The position numbers and the translations under genes are program-made. Source: Holacanthus passer (taxonomy: Eukaryota; Chordata; Actinopteri; Pomacanthidae). Taken from it: a stretch of 64,000 bases of DNA. Below are positions 52,481 through 63,972 of the stretch, in pieces (the first letter of the stretch is position 1; every line of letters begins with the position of its first letter). Location: contig JAFREQ010000038.1 of the NCBI GenBank assembly GCA_025331565.1, positions 1,178,001 through 1,242,000 of the forward strand. The letters run 5' to 3'. Below the pieces are notes generated by a model. The model saw only the letters and a program-made list of their open reading frames with translations. It searched no databases and had not been told where the DNA came from.

Positions 52481-53861
52481 ATCAGAAGACTGATCCCACT
52501 GGATTTCCTGTTCCTATGGGACCCTGATTCTGCTCACCGTCACTGAGGAAAACTTTTTCCTTCTGCAGCTTTTTCCTTGTTTCTTTTCTGTTATTGCTAA
52601 ATATAAAAAGATAAATGACAACCCCCCCTTCCTCTGACACCCATTTGCTGATTCCCCAAAGTCCTAGCCCCTTCCTCTCCCCTATGTGCACGAAACACCC
52701 CAACCACCACCCAGTCAAGCAGAGGTGACCTTTGACCTTTTTAAAAAGCTGGGTATTAGCTACCTTATCAGTGCCACGCTCCCCCTGTCACCCCATCTCT
52801 AACCCACCCCAATCTCTATTATAAAAATAACAAAGTGAGAGTGAAGGGGGGTGGGTGCAGGAGTGTGTGCTGCTTCTCGCATTGCATGTAAACCCGGCCA
52901 GCCGGGGGTTTAGTTGGAAACAAATGCAGTGCTGAGGTCTTCTGGAGGTGTGTGTGGGTCAGTTCTGGCTTGCCTTTCAGCTGGAGCGGGGGTCATGATG
53001 GGGAATGAAGGTGAGGCTGAAGTCAGGTTAGTGTGTGTGCATGCATGTTTTTATACGTGTAACAGTGCATCTATGTGTGAAGCCTTTCCACCCACTAACT
53101 TAAAAGATAATTACAGTTTATTTTTTTTTTTTTTTTAGTTTTGCTATCATTGCTGTTGACTGTGACAACGTTACTGAGATCTGGGAGTTTGGCATCATTA
53201 GTACAAGAGGCAAGAAACTCATGCAATGAGGTGATCTGACAGGTTATAAACAAGAAACAGTTGGGCCACTTTTTTTGGAAGTAAAACCGAAAGCAAAGAT
53301 CTCTTGTTGCGCGAAACTGTGTGCATACCACAAGCGTACCACAGTTCTGGCAAGGTTGAAATCTTTTTCATAATAAGTTTGGCGAACCTGCAGTTTCTTG
53401 TTTCTTATGTTGTCTGACTCCTTTTTAGTGACGTTACTACATTGCCAGATCTGAGCAGATCTCTGGCCTCGGTGAGTGCAATGTTAAACTAACTAATACA
53501 AAGACAACTGCTAATAAATGGATTGAACAGCATCTCAAGCTGCTTGGCCATAGAAGGTCAGCTACAGATGTGCTTTAGTGCTAAGCAACTCTGTACTTTC
53601 TGATGAAGAATTGTAGTGTATATATGATAACTGAATTATATACGTGGTGTTTTCGCTTATTGTTTTCTCTCTGTGAATCTGTATTTGTTTCATATTATTG
53701 TGTTTATTATGGAAAAATATGTAATAAATATAGTGAGTTGGAATTTACGTGACACATGATGCTTAATTCCGTATTTAACAAATAAAAGAAATGTGGCATG
53801 ATACAAGTGCTTTACAAAGAAGTGTTATGAGCTAAATGTCACCTGCTTCATCAAATGACTG

Positions 53862-53864
<3 letters not shown>
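52481..53864. other. Intergenic, no gene seen
   Basis: Includes a poly-T run near 53122-53138. No gene or repeat family was recognised. Confidence 0.5.

Positions 53865-53910
<46 letters not shown>
53865..53910. repeat. (TG)n microsatellite
   Basis: About 23 uninterrupted units. An inverted (CA)n tract lies 142 bases downstream. Confidence 0.95.
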
Positions 53911-53916
<6 letters not shown>

Positions 53917-54052
53917 GGAGGCAAGGAATCAGTGAATATAAACAGATGGATGGAGGTCAGTGAGGGTCATTAGGTGCAGGTGAACTCTGCTGCCATCAGC
54001 GTTCATACCTCCTGCATTCCCTGACTTTGACCCTCCTCACAGCACCCCTCTG

Positions 54053-54061
54053 ACACACACA

Positions 54062-54100
<39 letters not shown>
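54053..54100. repeat. (CA)n microsatellite, inverted partner of 53865-53910
   Basis: CA units with one AAA interruption. Confidence 0.95.
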
Positions 54101-54101
<1 letters not shown>

Positions 54102-54261
54102 GGCACAAATACACCATGCCGACCCTCTGACTCCTTCTTTTATCCTCTATTTCTCTGTCTCAAACAGCAGTGAATGTCAAAGTCAGAAGCGCCATCATAA
54201 AATCTTATTTTTATTTCCAACGAGAGAAACATTGAGTCAGCTGGATAAAATTATTGCACTT

Positions 54262-54426
54262 GAGGTGTCCTGGCAGCATAGTGGTTAAGACACATACCAT
54301 ATGACCGCAACATCCCGGTCTGGTTCCAGCAGGGGACCTTTACTGCCTGTCATACCCATCTCTTTCTATTCCCTCATTTCCTGCCGCTATCTCTACTGTC
54401 ACTTTCAAGTAGATGGAAAATGCCGG
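54262..54426 (+). mobile_element. tRNA-derived SINE
   Basis: TGGCAGCATAGTGGTTAAGA fits an RNA polymerase III A box. The B box is degraded to ggtctggttccagc from the usual ggttcgattcc. The head is followed by gcaggggacctttactgcct and tactgtcactttcaagtaga, the body and tail order of a SINE I recall as abundant in percomorphs. The degraded B box and absent target duplications indicate an old copy. Confidence 0.7.
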
Positions 54427-55234
54427 TGCTAGTTTATTCCAGAATGCATTTTTACTTAATACTACAACTGTATCTTGCAACAAAGTGGAAGTAAGCATTA
54501 ATTAAGAAGGAATATTTACACAATTCCAGAGAGTCGAATTCTTTAAAGTTGTTGTAAGAAGTTCAGTAGATTAAGCTAGAATATTTTTGCTTTATGTAAA
54601 TTAAGATTTAAAAGCTTTAGTCCTGATACAGAAGAAACAGAGAGCCAAATGGTGCATATGCATTAGTTTGTGTGACAAGTTTATAACTTGTTTCACCAAA
54701 AAAAAGAAAACAAAGCTATAAATTTAGTTAATTAATAAATACACACACCATGTCTTTTTATTTGAATCTCTCAGTCTACATTATTAAATCGGCTTCAGAG
54801 GAGGCTGTCGGAGGTAATGTCACTGTGCCCTCTGCCCCTCTCCCCCCTCAGTCCTCTCCTCTCCTCCCTCCTCTCCTTCCCTCTGTCTCCCCTTTATTTC
54901 TCCTATCACTGCATCTCCTCTGGCCTTCTATCTGCCCTCTCTCCCATCCTCATTCCTCTTCAAAGGACAGGAGGAGGAGGAGAATAAGACTGGCCTTGAG
55001 TGCCCACTCCCAAGCCCAAATATCTCACACACACGTGCACATACACACACACACACTCTACAACAAACTGCAAATTCTTTGACAAGCTGCATCAGACACC
55101 ATTAAAGCGCTTGTCTGCACCTATAATATATTTTGTCTTATTGGACTTTACATACAGAACAGGGAGTCAGTCTGACACAAGAATGAGGGAAATGAGTCCA
55201 CACGAAAACATGATGAAAACATTCTGAGTTTTAT
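54427..55234. other. Intergenic, no gene seen
   Basis: AT-rich, then a strongly C/T-rich block at 54820-54960 and CA words at 55020-55060. The frame at 54750-55082 is compositional. Confidence 0.5.
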
Positions 55235-55345
55235 CTGACCTTTATTCAACCAGGAAGTCTCTTGAGATACAATATCTCTTTTACAAGACAAGACAGACCT
55301 GCTAAAATGGCAGCATGAAACAGTTAAAATACAACACAATGCACA
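55235..55345 (+). repeat. Dispersed repeat fragment (CCTTTATTCAACCAGGAAGTC)
   Basis: CCTTTATTCAACCAGGAAGT followed by cttgagatacaatatctctttt and gacctgctaaaatggcagc matches the block order of a very common fish repeat, recalled and not searched. Confidence 0.6.
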
Positions 55346-57531
55346 GCGAACTAAAGATAAAACAACACAGATGGAAACCATAACGTTCCCCCCAAAATTT
55401 GATTTCTAATAAGACATTTTTTTACAGAGACAAATATATTATTCATTTGAAAAAAGCAATGGACTGATGTTCTGTTTGGGGTCCCGGAGACCCTGGGCCC
55501 GCTGTAACATCTTAACAAACACACTTAACATTATTCCATCAGCTTAATACTTAATGACTTATTGGCTGCTAATCAGTATGATTCTGAACTGATGACATGA
55601 CACATTATTGTCAGAGATGGACATGAATACATCAAGAATCTTTTTTACAGATTGCAAGTACTTCCTTGTCAAATGTATCAAAATAAAACGCAAAACACTG
55701 GTATGAGAAAAGTAAGTGGTTTGCAATTTGAAAATACAAAATACATTCAATCCAAAATGATATTAATACATTTTATTTACATCTTAGGTTTGAAGTGGCC
55801 AATCAGGATACATCTTGGAGGTGGGAGACTGCAAATCCAGGAGTGCATGCTGGGTGGTTTCTGTCAGTTAAAGTGACCATTGACTGACTGAGTGAACAGC
55901 TAATTGAAATGACACTGTAGTAACTGAACAGTTAGGCCACAGTGATGCACTAGTTCCTTCAGATGCCAATCAGAGTGGGCATTTAGCAGATGCTTTTTTC
56001 AAGAGCAATATAGATATATGCAGCAGAGAAAATACATTTCTAAGATCTCGAACTCTACAAGCGCCATTACTGTTACACCAGAGTGTGATACAGTAAGAAA
56101 TAGTAGCTGGAAAGGAAAGAGAAGCACCCCCACCCTCTCTGTCTCTCTGATACCAACAACAACCTAAAGAAATATTCTCTCTTTGTGCACCCCCTAACAC
56201 TGCTGTCCTTTTATTCCAGTTTTAGTTGTTTTTCAGCACAACTAGTGTGACCTTTTTTCTCTTTTTTTTTGTGCTTTTTTTCTTTCAGTTTTAGCCTTAA
56301 TTTCACAAAAGCCCACCAGTTGTGTTTTAGTGTGATACAGTAAGCATGTAATATCTTTATCATATTTGGATGACATAACTTTATCTTTTAGAAATTTGCA
56401 TCAAACACCAAAGCAGTTTCTCTCCTCAAACTACTGGTCATGAGGAACACAAATGAAATATGGTAGCTCACAATGAGTGTGTTGCTGGACCCGACATGAC
56501 ATGTCACATGATTTACTTGAATTTACCCAAAGACTGTGATGAGGCTAATTGTTGGGCATTTGTTTTTGTTTTTCTACAGTTAAACCTGAGGATGAAAATG
56601 TGTCTTATTTGAGAAGAAAAAGACATGTTGAATAATGTATTTTAAGTATTTTAAATACATAAATGCATGCTCTTAAAGTATTTTGTTGCAAACATCTTTA
56701 TATCTTTTTTTTTCTGTCCAGCAAAACACAAAATACTCACAGAAAGTAGAAAAGTAAAAAAAGTAGATAGGTATTATGGATACAGGTACAATGGATTTTT
56801 TTTTTTAAAATAATAGACCTTTAACAAACTTGTTAACAGTCTATGAGTTTAGTTTTATTAGGTTGTTCAAAAGAGGTCTCACAGGGAGTTCCATCTCTCT
56901 CAGGCCTAATGATGCCAAACATACATAATGTCACAATGTCGAGTAACATAAATCTTTTTTTCTGTGTATATATCTGATCATGCACTGACCATATATTAAA
57001 TATTTCACTTTTTTTGTTGCAATAACAATGTTCATGGTCATTTCTGTATTTTTCTGTATAATGTGCAAACCCTCATTGTGGCAAAGGGGGAGGATTACGA
57101 CACTTTCTACATATTGCCTGTTAGTCTGAGAGAAATACAAAACATATATTTTAAAGAATAAAACTGGTTGATTTTGCAGTTGTTTCTATTTTTTACGTAT
57201 AGAGCAATGGGGATTGTGGGACCAATGAAGAAATAAAGTGTCAACAAAACAAGAACAAGAATACCAGTAATATATATCAAGAATATTATTAACTGAGAAC
57301 AACTTTCAACTTTGTAATGAACTACTGACTGCACCCACAACCATTTAACAAAGACACACATGGTTTCCCATGAATTCATAAATCCCACACATCAGAAATT
57401 GAAACAATGGGATTCACAATGACAAGTTTCAAATGAAGTTATTTGTTCCATCATCTCCTCCAGAGTCCTACATGTTTGACGCCTCTGTTGTTTGAGGATA
57501 GACATCCTCTTCACATTTTCTCTCTCATTCT

Positions 57532-57534
<3 letters not shown>
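55346..57534. other. Intergenic, no gene seen
   Basis: AT-rich with scattered homopolymer runs. A block near 55970-56100 (gggcatttagcagatgctttt) may be a repeat relic. No coding signal. Confidence 0.5.

Positions 57535-57581
<47 letters not shown>
57535..57581. repeat. (CA)n microsatellite
   Basis: About 23 uninterrupted units. Long frames across it on both strands are compositional. Confidence 0.95.
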
Positions 57582-57583
<2 letters not shown>

Positions 57584-57867
57584 TTCCGTTTCACCCTGCT
57601 CTGAACCCGTTCTCCGTCCACTGTGCAGAAAGCTTAATAAACATATGCAGCGAGTCATTCCCAGAGTGCCCCACCACCACCATCGCTCACCCATCCGCCC
57701 ACCTACCGGTCCACCACCCTTTACACCCCCTGCATCCCCTTTCCATGATCTCCCCCCACTCACATCCAGTCCCTCTTCTACACTCAGGTTTCACCTCTCA
57801 GTTTCCTGCTGCTCCCAGTCACGCTGACACACACTCTTACACTCAACCTACTGACTGTCATAGAAGC

Positions 57868-58365
57868 AATGGTGGAAGAAGTACTTTTATTCTTCACTTA
57901 AGTAAAAGTAGCAATACTTTGAAAAATACTATTTAAAAATACCCATACTCATTACAAGTAAACATTCAAATTATACTTAAGTAAGTAACTGTAAAATATG
58001 ATTAAAGTATCTAAAGTAAAAGTACTCACGATGCAGAATTGACTTTTTCAGAGATTTATTTTATTATTCATATTATTGGGTTGGGATTATTATTGATGCA
58101 TTAACATCTAAATTGCATTTTGATGATGCAGCTGGTTGAGCTGCAGACAGTTTTAATGACTTCATATAGTGAAGGGGAATTTTATCTGAAAGAGTACATC
58201 ATATTTTATAAGATGATGATGTGATTTGTATGAAAATTTTTCATCTGTAAACTTTAGCTGTCAGATAATTGTAGTGGAGTTAAAAGTACAATAATTTCTG
58301 AAATGTGATGGAGTAGCTGTATAATGTAGGGGAAAAATGGAAATAAAAACAAGTACAAGTTTCTT
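57868..58365 (+). repeat. Dispersed fish repeat (GGTGGAAGAAGTAC family), nearly full length
   Basis: Begins CAATGGTGGAAGAAGTACTT, continues with cacttaagtaaaagtagcaata, then ctaaagtaaaagtactcacgatgcagaatt, and ends near gtgatggagtagctgtataatgta and ggaaataaaaacaagtacaag. The block order matches a repeat I recall as among the commonest in perciform genomes. The right terminus is worn. Confidence 0.75.
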
Positions 58366-61300
58366 TTTTTTTCTTTTTAGTTTAGCATTGTAGTTGAGTT
58401 TTCCTTTTTCCAGTTATAGCAAAGATTTATACTGATATTGAGTCTCAAATATGCTTCAATCTTTTGACAAAAAGTTTTTTTTTACAAGTCAATGCAAATG
58501 TTCCAATGCATATTCCCCTAATTCATGAGTTAAATCATTAAAGCATTATAATTTTTTCATACAGTATTTGTCTTAATAGTGAGCCCTGTTTCAAAGATGC
58601 TGAAAAATCAGACAGTGAAACCCATGAAACTGCAATGGAAATGAACACTTTCTCACTGAATGTGACATTATATAAATTGTGTCTGAGGTAAGTAACATCT
58701 TTTGCAGCGTGTGTGTATGCGTGTGTGTGCGCGCAAAAGTAGCCATATCCATGTGGATCCACCACATGCCTTCTATTTCAGGGTCAATTCAATCTCAGCT
58801 CGGGAGGTGAACGGAAATTCCAATTCAGCAGCGAGCATTTCACATTTCATACCTGGGAGCTGAAGCTAAGTGCCACTTTAGGATCACTTAGAGTCGTGGA
58901 GGTTCATGCCGCCCTTCCTGCAAAAACATAGATAGACAGACAAGATAGATAGATAGATAGATAGATAGATGGAGATATAGATTATTCTTTTCTTCTTGAA
59001 TCTGAAAGCAAAACTTGCAGTCATTTAACCCTCCACACACAGATACTAATCCTGTGTCTCTCTGGCAGTGGGCTGGGGTCGCAGGATTACTTTCTGTCAG
59101 CAGTGTGACAGCTGTGTACATCTGGCTGTGTAGGGGCCTCTTACAGCTCAATCCACACGTCGTTTCGCTGGTGTCTGGGCCTCCGGACTCACTGCCACTG
59201 CTCACCTCATTACCGACAGAGCCACACCTCCATCTGTCCGCCTAATATCTAAATCCTACTGCAGATTAGTGGGGGAGTCAGGGCCCGGAGGAGGCGGGTG
59301 GCTGGGGGACAGGGGAAACAGGATCCTTGAGGAAGGGTTTGTGCATGGCACATGAGGTTTTATTAATGATCTCTAGGGTTGTGTGGTGACGGCTGTTTTT
59401 TGGGTTTGTGGACAGTAGGTTGGGGGGCTTGTGACCATTACTGTACTTAGTGCATGTGTGTGCTGAGGGAGGTAGAGTGAGACCAGACAGAAATAGAGAG
59501 AGATGGCATCATGTGATCTCATAATCCCTCCATGATGATCTAAAATGTGAAAAAGCTTTTATTCCAAAGGCTCTTGTTTTCACAAAGTTAGCGAGGGCCA
59601 CTGCTTGGGAATCATCATGCATACTTCTTTGTCTGGTGATCTATGTTTTCCTTACTGTCAACAAATCAACAAAGATTCAAGTACTGTCTGTGTATTAAAG
59701 ATAAATTCATCATATTTGTGTGTGCCAAAAAAAGATAAATAAATAGAAATACATCAGTGAGTCAGTCACTGTCCTGCTTCTGTAAATACGAGTGCTGCAA
59801 ATCCACGACTGAAAATAGTTCCCAACAAATACACTCTTTACTCCTGTTTGAGAAACATTTGCTAAACACTACAGTGTCCACCAGTGTCCAACTTATTCAG
59901 TCTTTTTAAAAAAGTAACATGTATATTTACGACCCCTTTTTTACATGGGAGCAAATGAGTATGAGGCTCAGAGCTACAGACAGGGAAGAGAGAAATGATT
60001 GTTGCTTGTTGTTTTTCACGGGATTTGTTGACAATAATATATTTCATTATATATTATAATATATAATAATTAACAATATTCCATAATAAAATATATAATA
60101 TTGCCTGAATTATTCTTTAGCTGCTGATTTTATATCAGGACATGAAAGGCCTCATTAAAATCACTTTTACTTTCACGAAAGTAGATTTTTTTTGTCCCTT
60201 CCACTGTGACCATATGTAACAGTTGATCACACTATTTTATTATTTTAACACTTGGTTACGTATTTACTTCCACTGGAGGAGGATATTTTACTAGTTTACA
60301 CTTAAATGTCTGCATCAAAGGGTAATAATAGTAGCTCACAAAAAAAAACAATCACCACAAGCCCCACTCAGTTGTACAAAACTAAAATTACTCCTAAAAA
60401 ATTCATGCTGTAATGAAAACTCTGGTTGGTGGATTTTTTTTTTTTTTAATGCTTAAAGACAAAAGAAAAAAAATGAAAAGATTTAAAACACTGATTCAAT
60501 CTACAGCAGTTAGCTGAGAGGAAGATGTGGAGTTTAGCAGGAGTTTAATGATCATTTTACGACAAAAGGCTTTACAACATCATCACACCATCTTTCATGT
60601 TTGTGGTAGCCTCCCTTTTTTGTTGAAGTGCATGAACCTCTTGGTATTAATGAGAAAAATCTGCAATAGCAGCAAAAATCTTATCCCGTTAGAGCCAGCA
60701 TTTCTTCATTTGTCTACAGCTTTTGCTGATGGACATCATGTGGTTTTCAGTTTGAAGTGATTTTAAAGCAAACGTTTCAATTTCATGAGTCATTGACTGA
60801 CTCACTACTGAAGCTTTGAGGGCACAAATGACACCAAAGCTACACAGCCTGGTGTATCTCTACTGTTTAAAGACTTTATGAAGCACTGCAACAAGACAGT
60901 GACATTTTATCTGTTTTATGCACAATTATTTCAGACATTGTGTCACTTTTAAAGCTGAACTGGACCACTTGCATGAGCAGGCAAACACTTCAGAGATGCA
61001 CAAATGTAGTTCACGTAATAATGATGTATCTTTTGTGCATAGATACAAAACAACATTTTTGTGTGTGTCTCTGTTTGTGTAAGCAGGTTTATATCCGCTC
61101 TCTTGTTATATGTCTTCAGTATTTGAAAGGAAGCCTTTTTTATTTTATGACAAAAAAAACCCCATCTATTAATCATTTATCCAAATATTCTATTAAATAC
61201 AAGATGTCTTTTTCTTTCAATGACTGTTAAAATCTAGGCTCATCAATCAAATCCATTAGTAAAGGAAACAGGAGAAAAAACAGACAAAACAAAAAACATT

Positions 61301-62229
61301 TAGAATGAGTTTGATTGTCCTGTAATTGTTACAGATTGCTGTGATCATGGATAATTGATGATAAACACTTTACTCATTAATACACCTGAGAGAGTTTAAA
61401 ATAAATGAGGGGGCAAACAGAACTGTTGCATTTCTAAGTGTATGTGAGCGTTTCTCTTTATAAGTGGAGTGTTTAACTTAACACAGCTCTTATCATCCAG
61501 ACAGATTTTAAAGCTATCAGCCAATTCAAGAACACAATGTAATGACAAGTTAGGAATGTGTGTAGGCTACGCCGAGCTGAGCCACGGAGGAGGTAGACAA
61601 AAGAGGCTGTGAGACTCTGATATGAACATACTGTATGTATAACTGAGTATTATCTCGACCTGTCCTCACTGAGAGCAAGAGGAAGATGCTTCACTGGTGA
61701 TGTTCTTGTGCAGGCATTGCAGGTTTTCAGGATATTTGGTAGTAGAGTGCCACCTGCTGATCAAAATAATATTTTTGTTAATGATTTTGTATTGTTTTCC
61801 TGCACTGTTATTTCATTGTACTTTGGCTCCAAATCCCATGGAAATGTGTCCCAAAACAGAATCACATAAAAAAAAAAAATCTAATTACTAAGTACTTTTG
61901 AAATGTGTTATTATAAATAATAATAAATATTACAAAGACTTTTTAAAATATATTCCTGTTTTTTACAGTTACTCTCTGTTCTTTTTTGGTGTTTTGCTAC
62001 TAAATGTTTTTTTTTAATTTATTATATGAGAAATGTTTGCTTTTTAATGTTATTAAAGGACTTTTCATTAAAAAAAAGCCTCAGATAAAAAAAAGCAGAG
62101 CAGCACCAAAAACCCCAAGTTTTGCCTCTTGAACTTTTGTGTATAAACCTGTTGATAAAATGGCCCATGATAGGTTGTGTGAAAGAAAAACAGACAAATG
62201 AAATGCATTGCCTATGCTTACACAAGACA
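58366..62229. other. Intergenic upstream of mrps22, no gene seen
   Basis: Repeat-free moderately GC-rich sequence at about 58780-58920 and 59010-59330 may be regulatory. The rest is AT-rich, including a self-complementary AT region at 60037-60110. No coding exon could be supported. Confidence 0.45.
58944..58970. repeat. (GATA)n microsatellite
   Basis: Six to seven GATA units with imperfect flanking copies. Confidence 0.9.
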
Positions 62230-62233
62230 ATAC

Positions 62234-62249
62234 ACTACATATCCCAGCA
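62234..62249 (+). promoter_or_regulatory. ZNF143/Staf-like binding site
   Basis: ACTACATATCCCAGCA closely resembles the ZNF143 consensus ACTACAATTCCCAGCA. Such sites sit within about 100 bp of start sites of many housekeeping and mitochondrial genes, which is exactly the position here. Confidence 0.6.
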
Positions 62250-62270
62250 CCGCTTGGCTGTTGAACTGTA

Positions 62271-62283
62271 AGGTCAAAGGTCA
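62271..62283 (+). promoter_or_regulatory. Perfect DR1 nuclear-receptor element
   Basis: AGGTCA-A-AGGTCA is two identical half-sites with one spacer base, the consensus for RXR heterodimers (including PPAR), HNF4 and COUP-TF. It lies 28 bp before the mrps22 ATG, suggesting metabolic control of this ribosomal gene; occupancy is inference. Confidence 0.6.
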
Positions 62284-62293
62284 GCTCTGCCGG

Positions 62294-62302
62294 ATGTGGT
62301 AA
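62294..62302 (+). other. Possible two-codon uORF upstream of mrps22
   Basis: ATG-TGG-TAA ends eight bases before the mrps22 ATG and is out of frame with it. It would matter only if transcription starts upstream of 62294. If the start site is closer to the YY1-like motif the uORF is not transcribed. Confidence 0.35.
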
Positions 62303-62307
62303 TAACA

Positions 62308-62318
62308 AACATGGCGGC
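62308..62318 (+). promoter_or_regulatory. YY1-like motif over the mrps22 start codon
   Basis: AACATGGCGGC matches the YY1 consensus AANATGGCGGC and contains the initiator ATG. This arrangement recurs in genes for mitochondrial and ribosomal proteins and marks both start site and start codon. Confidence 0.6.
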
Positions 62319-62437
62319 GCTCGGTACAGCACGGTGCTTATTCCGGAGCTACTCTCGGGTGAAAAATGTTCCAAAGAGCAAGCAAATGTTGGTCAGATGT
62401 AGCGCCAGGACGCTTTGTAGTGGAACACAAGATAACG
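62311..62437 (+). CDS. mrps22: mrps22 coding exon 1 (targeting peptide)
   Basis: This exon encodes 42 residues plus the first base of codon 43, so the following intron is phase 1. The translation begins MAALGTARCLFRSYSR and continues basic, which fits a mitochondrial presequence. The donor is AACG|gtatgt. Intron 1 (62438-63025, 588 bp) ends with tatccag. This part is the least conserved in the family; its assignment rests on continuity with exon 2 and on the promoter-like sequence directly upstream. Confidence 0.9.
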
Positions 62438-63972
62438 GTATGTTTTAATGCAATAAATATCATTGTGAGTGACTTATTTTCTTAACTCTAACACTGACCT
62501 TGTAGCGTGTTTCGCTAGCCTCGATTCTTTGCGGCTGTCAGACTCCCTTAACAAATCGGCCAGTTTAAGACTCCCTTACGTATTGGCAAGGACATAGACC
62601 ATGTAGGAGAATGATTACTATCTTTTACAGCTAATTAGAGTATTTTTGTAAATTCGGCATTACGGTAGTTGGCTAATGAAGTGTCCCCAGCTTTGGATTC
62701 AACTCTAATCTTAATGGTTTAAAACGCTAGCTACTCTCAGCGTTAGCCTTAAAATGTATATCACCGTTCATTTCAACGAAAGAAAGTGGCCGAATTTAAG
62801 GTCAAACATATTCTGAAAGTTTCAACTATAAATTACATGTCGTATTGCTGCATGAATTTTGAAAGGTCCTGTGATAAGCCAGTTATTGCTGCAGCTTTTG
62901 TCAACTTTACAGTCAAACATGATAATATTTCTACAGAGTCTGGTCTGTGTTCTTTAACTTTGACTACTTACATTTATGGATCTGTGGTTTGTGCAAGTGA
63001 TTAACTGGTGTAACTTTCTATCCAGTCCTCTCGGACAATGCAAAGCCCCAGTTCACAGATTCAGCTGTGCAGGACATCCTCACCAGGATAACAGGCCTGG
63101 ACCTGGAGAAAGTGTTTAGACCCATTAAACAGCAGCTGAAGCCACCCACATATAAACTGATGACTGATACGCAACTAGAGCAGGTACCCTTCAAATAAAC
63201 CATAATAACCTCTCTATCACACACGCAGATGACACGGTAGCACCTGTTTCATCTGATCTCTTGTGTGTGTTCCCAGGCAGCAGAGTTGGCCACAGAGCAG
63301 GCGAAGAAGCTGCTGCAGATGCCCCCCGTCCTGCCAGAGAGGAAGCCCATCAACGATGTGCTGTCTGAGGACAAGATCCTGGATGGCACGATCACAGCCA
63401 AATACGTCTTCACAGACATCACCTACAACATCCCACACAGGGTAGGCACACTGTGTTTTTAATTGGTGAACATATGTGTAACTGGGGGTTGGATGGGCGA
63501 TTTCTTGATGCGTGCCACTGTTCAGTTAATTAGTCAGTGTAGGTTTTATAGCATTAACTGAAGCCAAGGATTGAAAGAGTGACAAATGTTGCCTGAAGAA
63601 GGCAGTTGAGACTTAAAGCTTAATATCTAGTCAGAAAGCTGTGTAGTTGCTGTTTACTTGTGTCTTGAAGTAAAATCAGTCAGTTGGAGGGGTCATTTTA
63701 GGGTGGAATTACAAAATAAAATAATAATAATAATAAAGTAAATAATAAGTTTTCCAAAAGCAAATTTATACTTTGTTAATGGACTCTTTGTTGTTATATA
63801 CATTGTATACGGTTTGTTTTTTGTCCAGGAGAGGTTCATTGTTGTTCGGGAGCCTAATGGTACCCTTAGGAAGGCCAACTGGGAGGAGAGAGACCGGCTC
63901 ATTCAGGTCTACTTCCCCAAGGAAGGACGCAAACTCAAAGCACCTCTTATCTTCAAGGAGGAGAACCTCAAG
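62311..63972 (+). CDS. mrps22: mrps22, mitochondrial ribosomal protein S22 (mS22), exons 1-4, partial at the right edge
   Basis: Joined coding exons 62311-62437, 63026-63183, 63277-63441 and 63829-63972 give 198 residues in one open frame. All four donors are GT and all three acceptors are AG. Human MRPS22 is about 360 residues, so a little over half is present and the rest lies beyond the window. Family hallmarks visible are KPPTYKLMT, LPERKPINDVLSEDKIL, KYVFTDITYNIPHRERF and IQVYFPKEGRK. The product is a metazoan-type protein of the mitochondrial small ribosomal subunit, with no bacterial counterpart, acting in the matrix in mitochondrial translation. Residues 1-40 are rich in Arg, Lys, Ser and Ala with no acidic residue before Asp41, as expected of a mitochondrial targeting peptide. 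The ATG has a strong context (A at -3, G at +4), and an in-frame stop lies upstream at 62269-62271. Loss of human MRPS22 causes mitochondrial disease and ovarian dysgenesis (family knowledge). Confidence 0.97.
63026..63183 (+). CDS. mrps22: mrps22 coding exon 2
   Basis: The exon completes codon 43 and ends in phase 0 at codon 95, just before gtaccc. It contains ILTRITGLDLEKVF and KPPTYKLMTDTQLEQ, which match the conserved start of the mature MRPS22 protein. Intron 2 (63184-63276) is only 93 bp, typical of compact teleost introns. Confidence 0.96.
63277..63441 (+). CDS. mrps22: mrps22 coding exon 3
   Basis: Fifty-five complete codons (residues 96-150), phase 0 on both sides, acceptor tcccag and donor AGG|gtaggc. 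It carries the family signature LPERKPINDVLSEDKIL followed by KYVFTDITYNIPHR. Intron 3 (63442-63828) contains a short AAT-rich tract near 63713-63750. Confidence 0.97.
63829..63972 (+). CDS. mrps22: mrps22 coding exon 4
   Basis: Forty-eight codons (residues 151-198) between acceptor ttgtccag and donor AAG|gtagga. It encodes ERFIVVREPNGTLRKA and IQVYFPKEGRKLKAPLIF, very close to human MRPS22. Only 28 bases of intron 4 are inside the window, so the next exon is not visible. Confidence 0.97.

Larger units (their letters stand above)
62230..62311 (+). promoter_or_regulatory. mrps22: mrps22 TATA-less promoter
   Basis: The 80 bp before the ATG carry motifs typical of housekeeping nuclear-mitochondrial promoters: a ZNF143/Staf-like ACTACATATCCCAGCA at 62234-62249, a perfect DR1 at 62271-62283, an ETS-like CCGGATGTG at 62290-62298, and a YY1-like AACATGGCGGC over the start codon. 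No TATA box is seen. The transcription start is not determined by sequence alone, but YY1 motifs over the ATG usually go with a very short 5' leader. Confidence 0.7.

Noticed and set aside
54262..54330. Possible tRNA gene
   Set aside because: The A box is good but the B box is degraded, no cloverleaf can be closed, and the downstream body is that of a SINE.
60037..60110. Apparent palindromes of AT-rich sequence
   Set aside because: Low-complexity AT runs pair with themselves by chance; no defined arms.
61745..61760. GCCACCTGCTGATC as a CTCF-like site
   Set aside because: Too many mismatches at core positions compared with the site at 51430.
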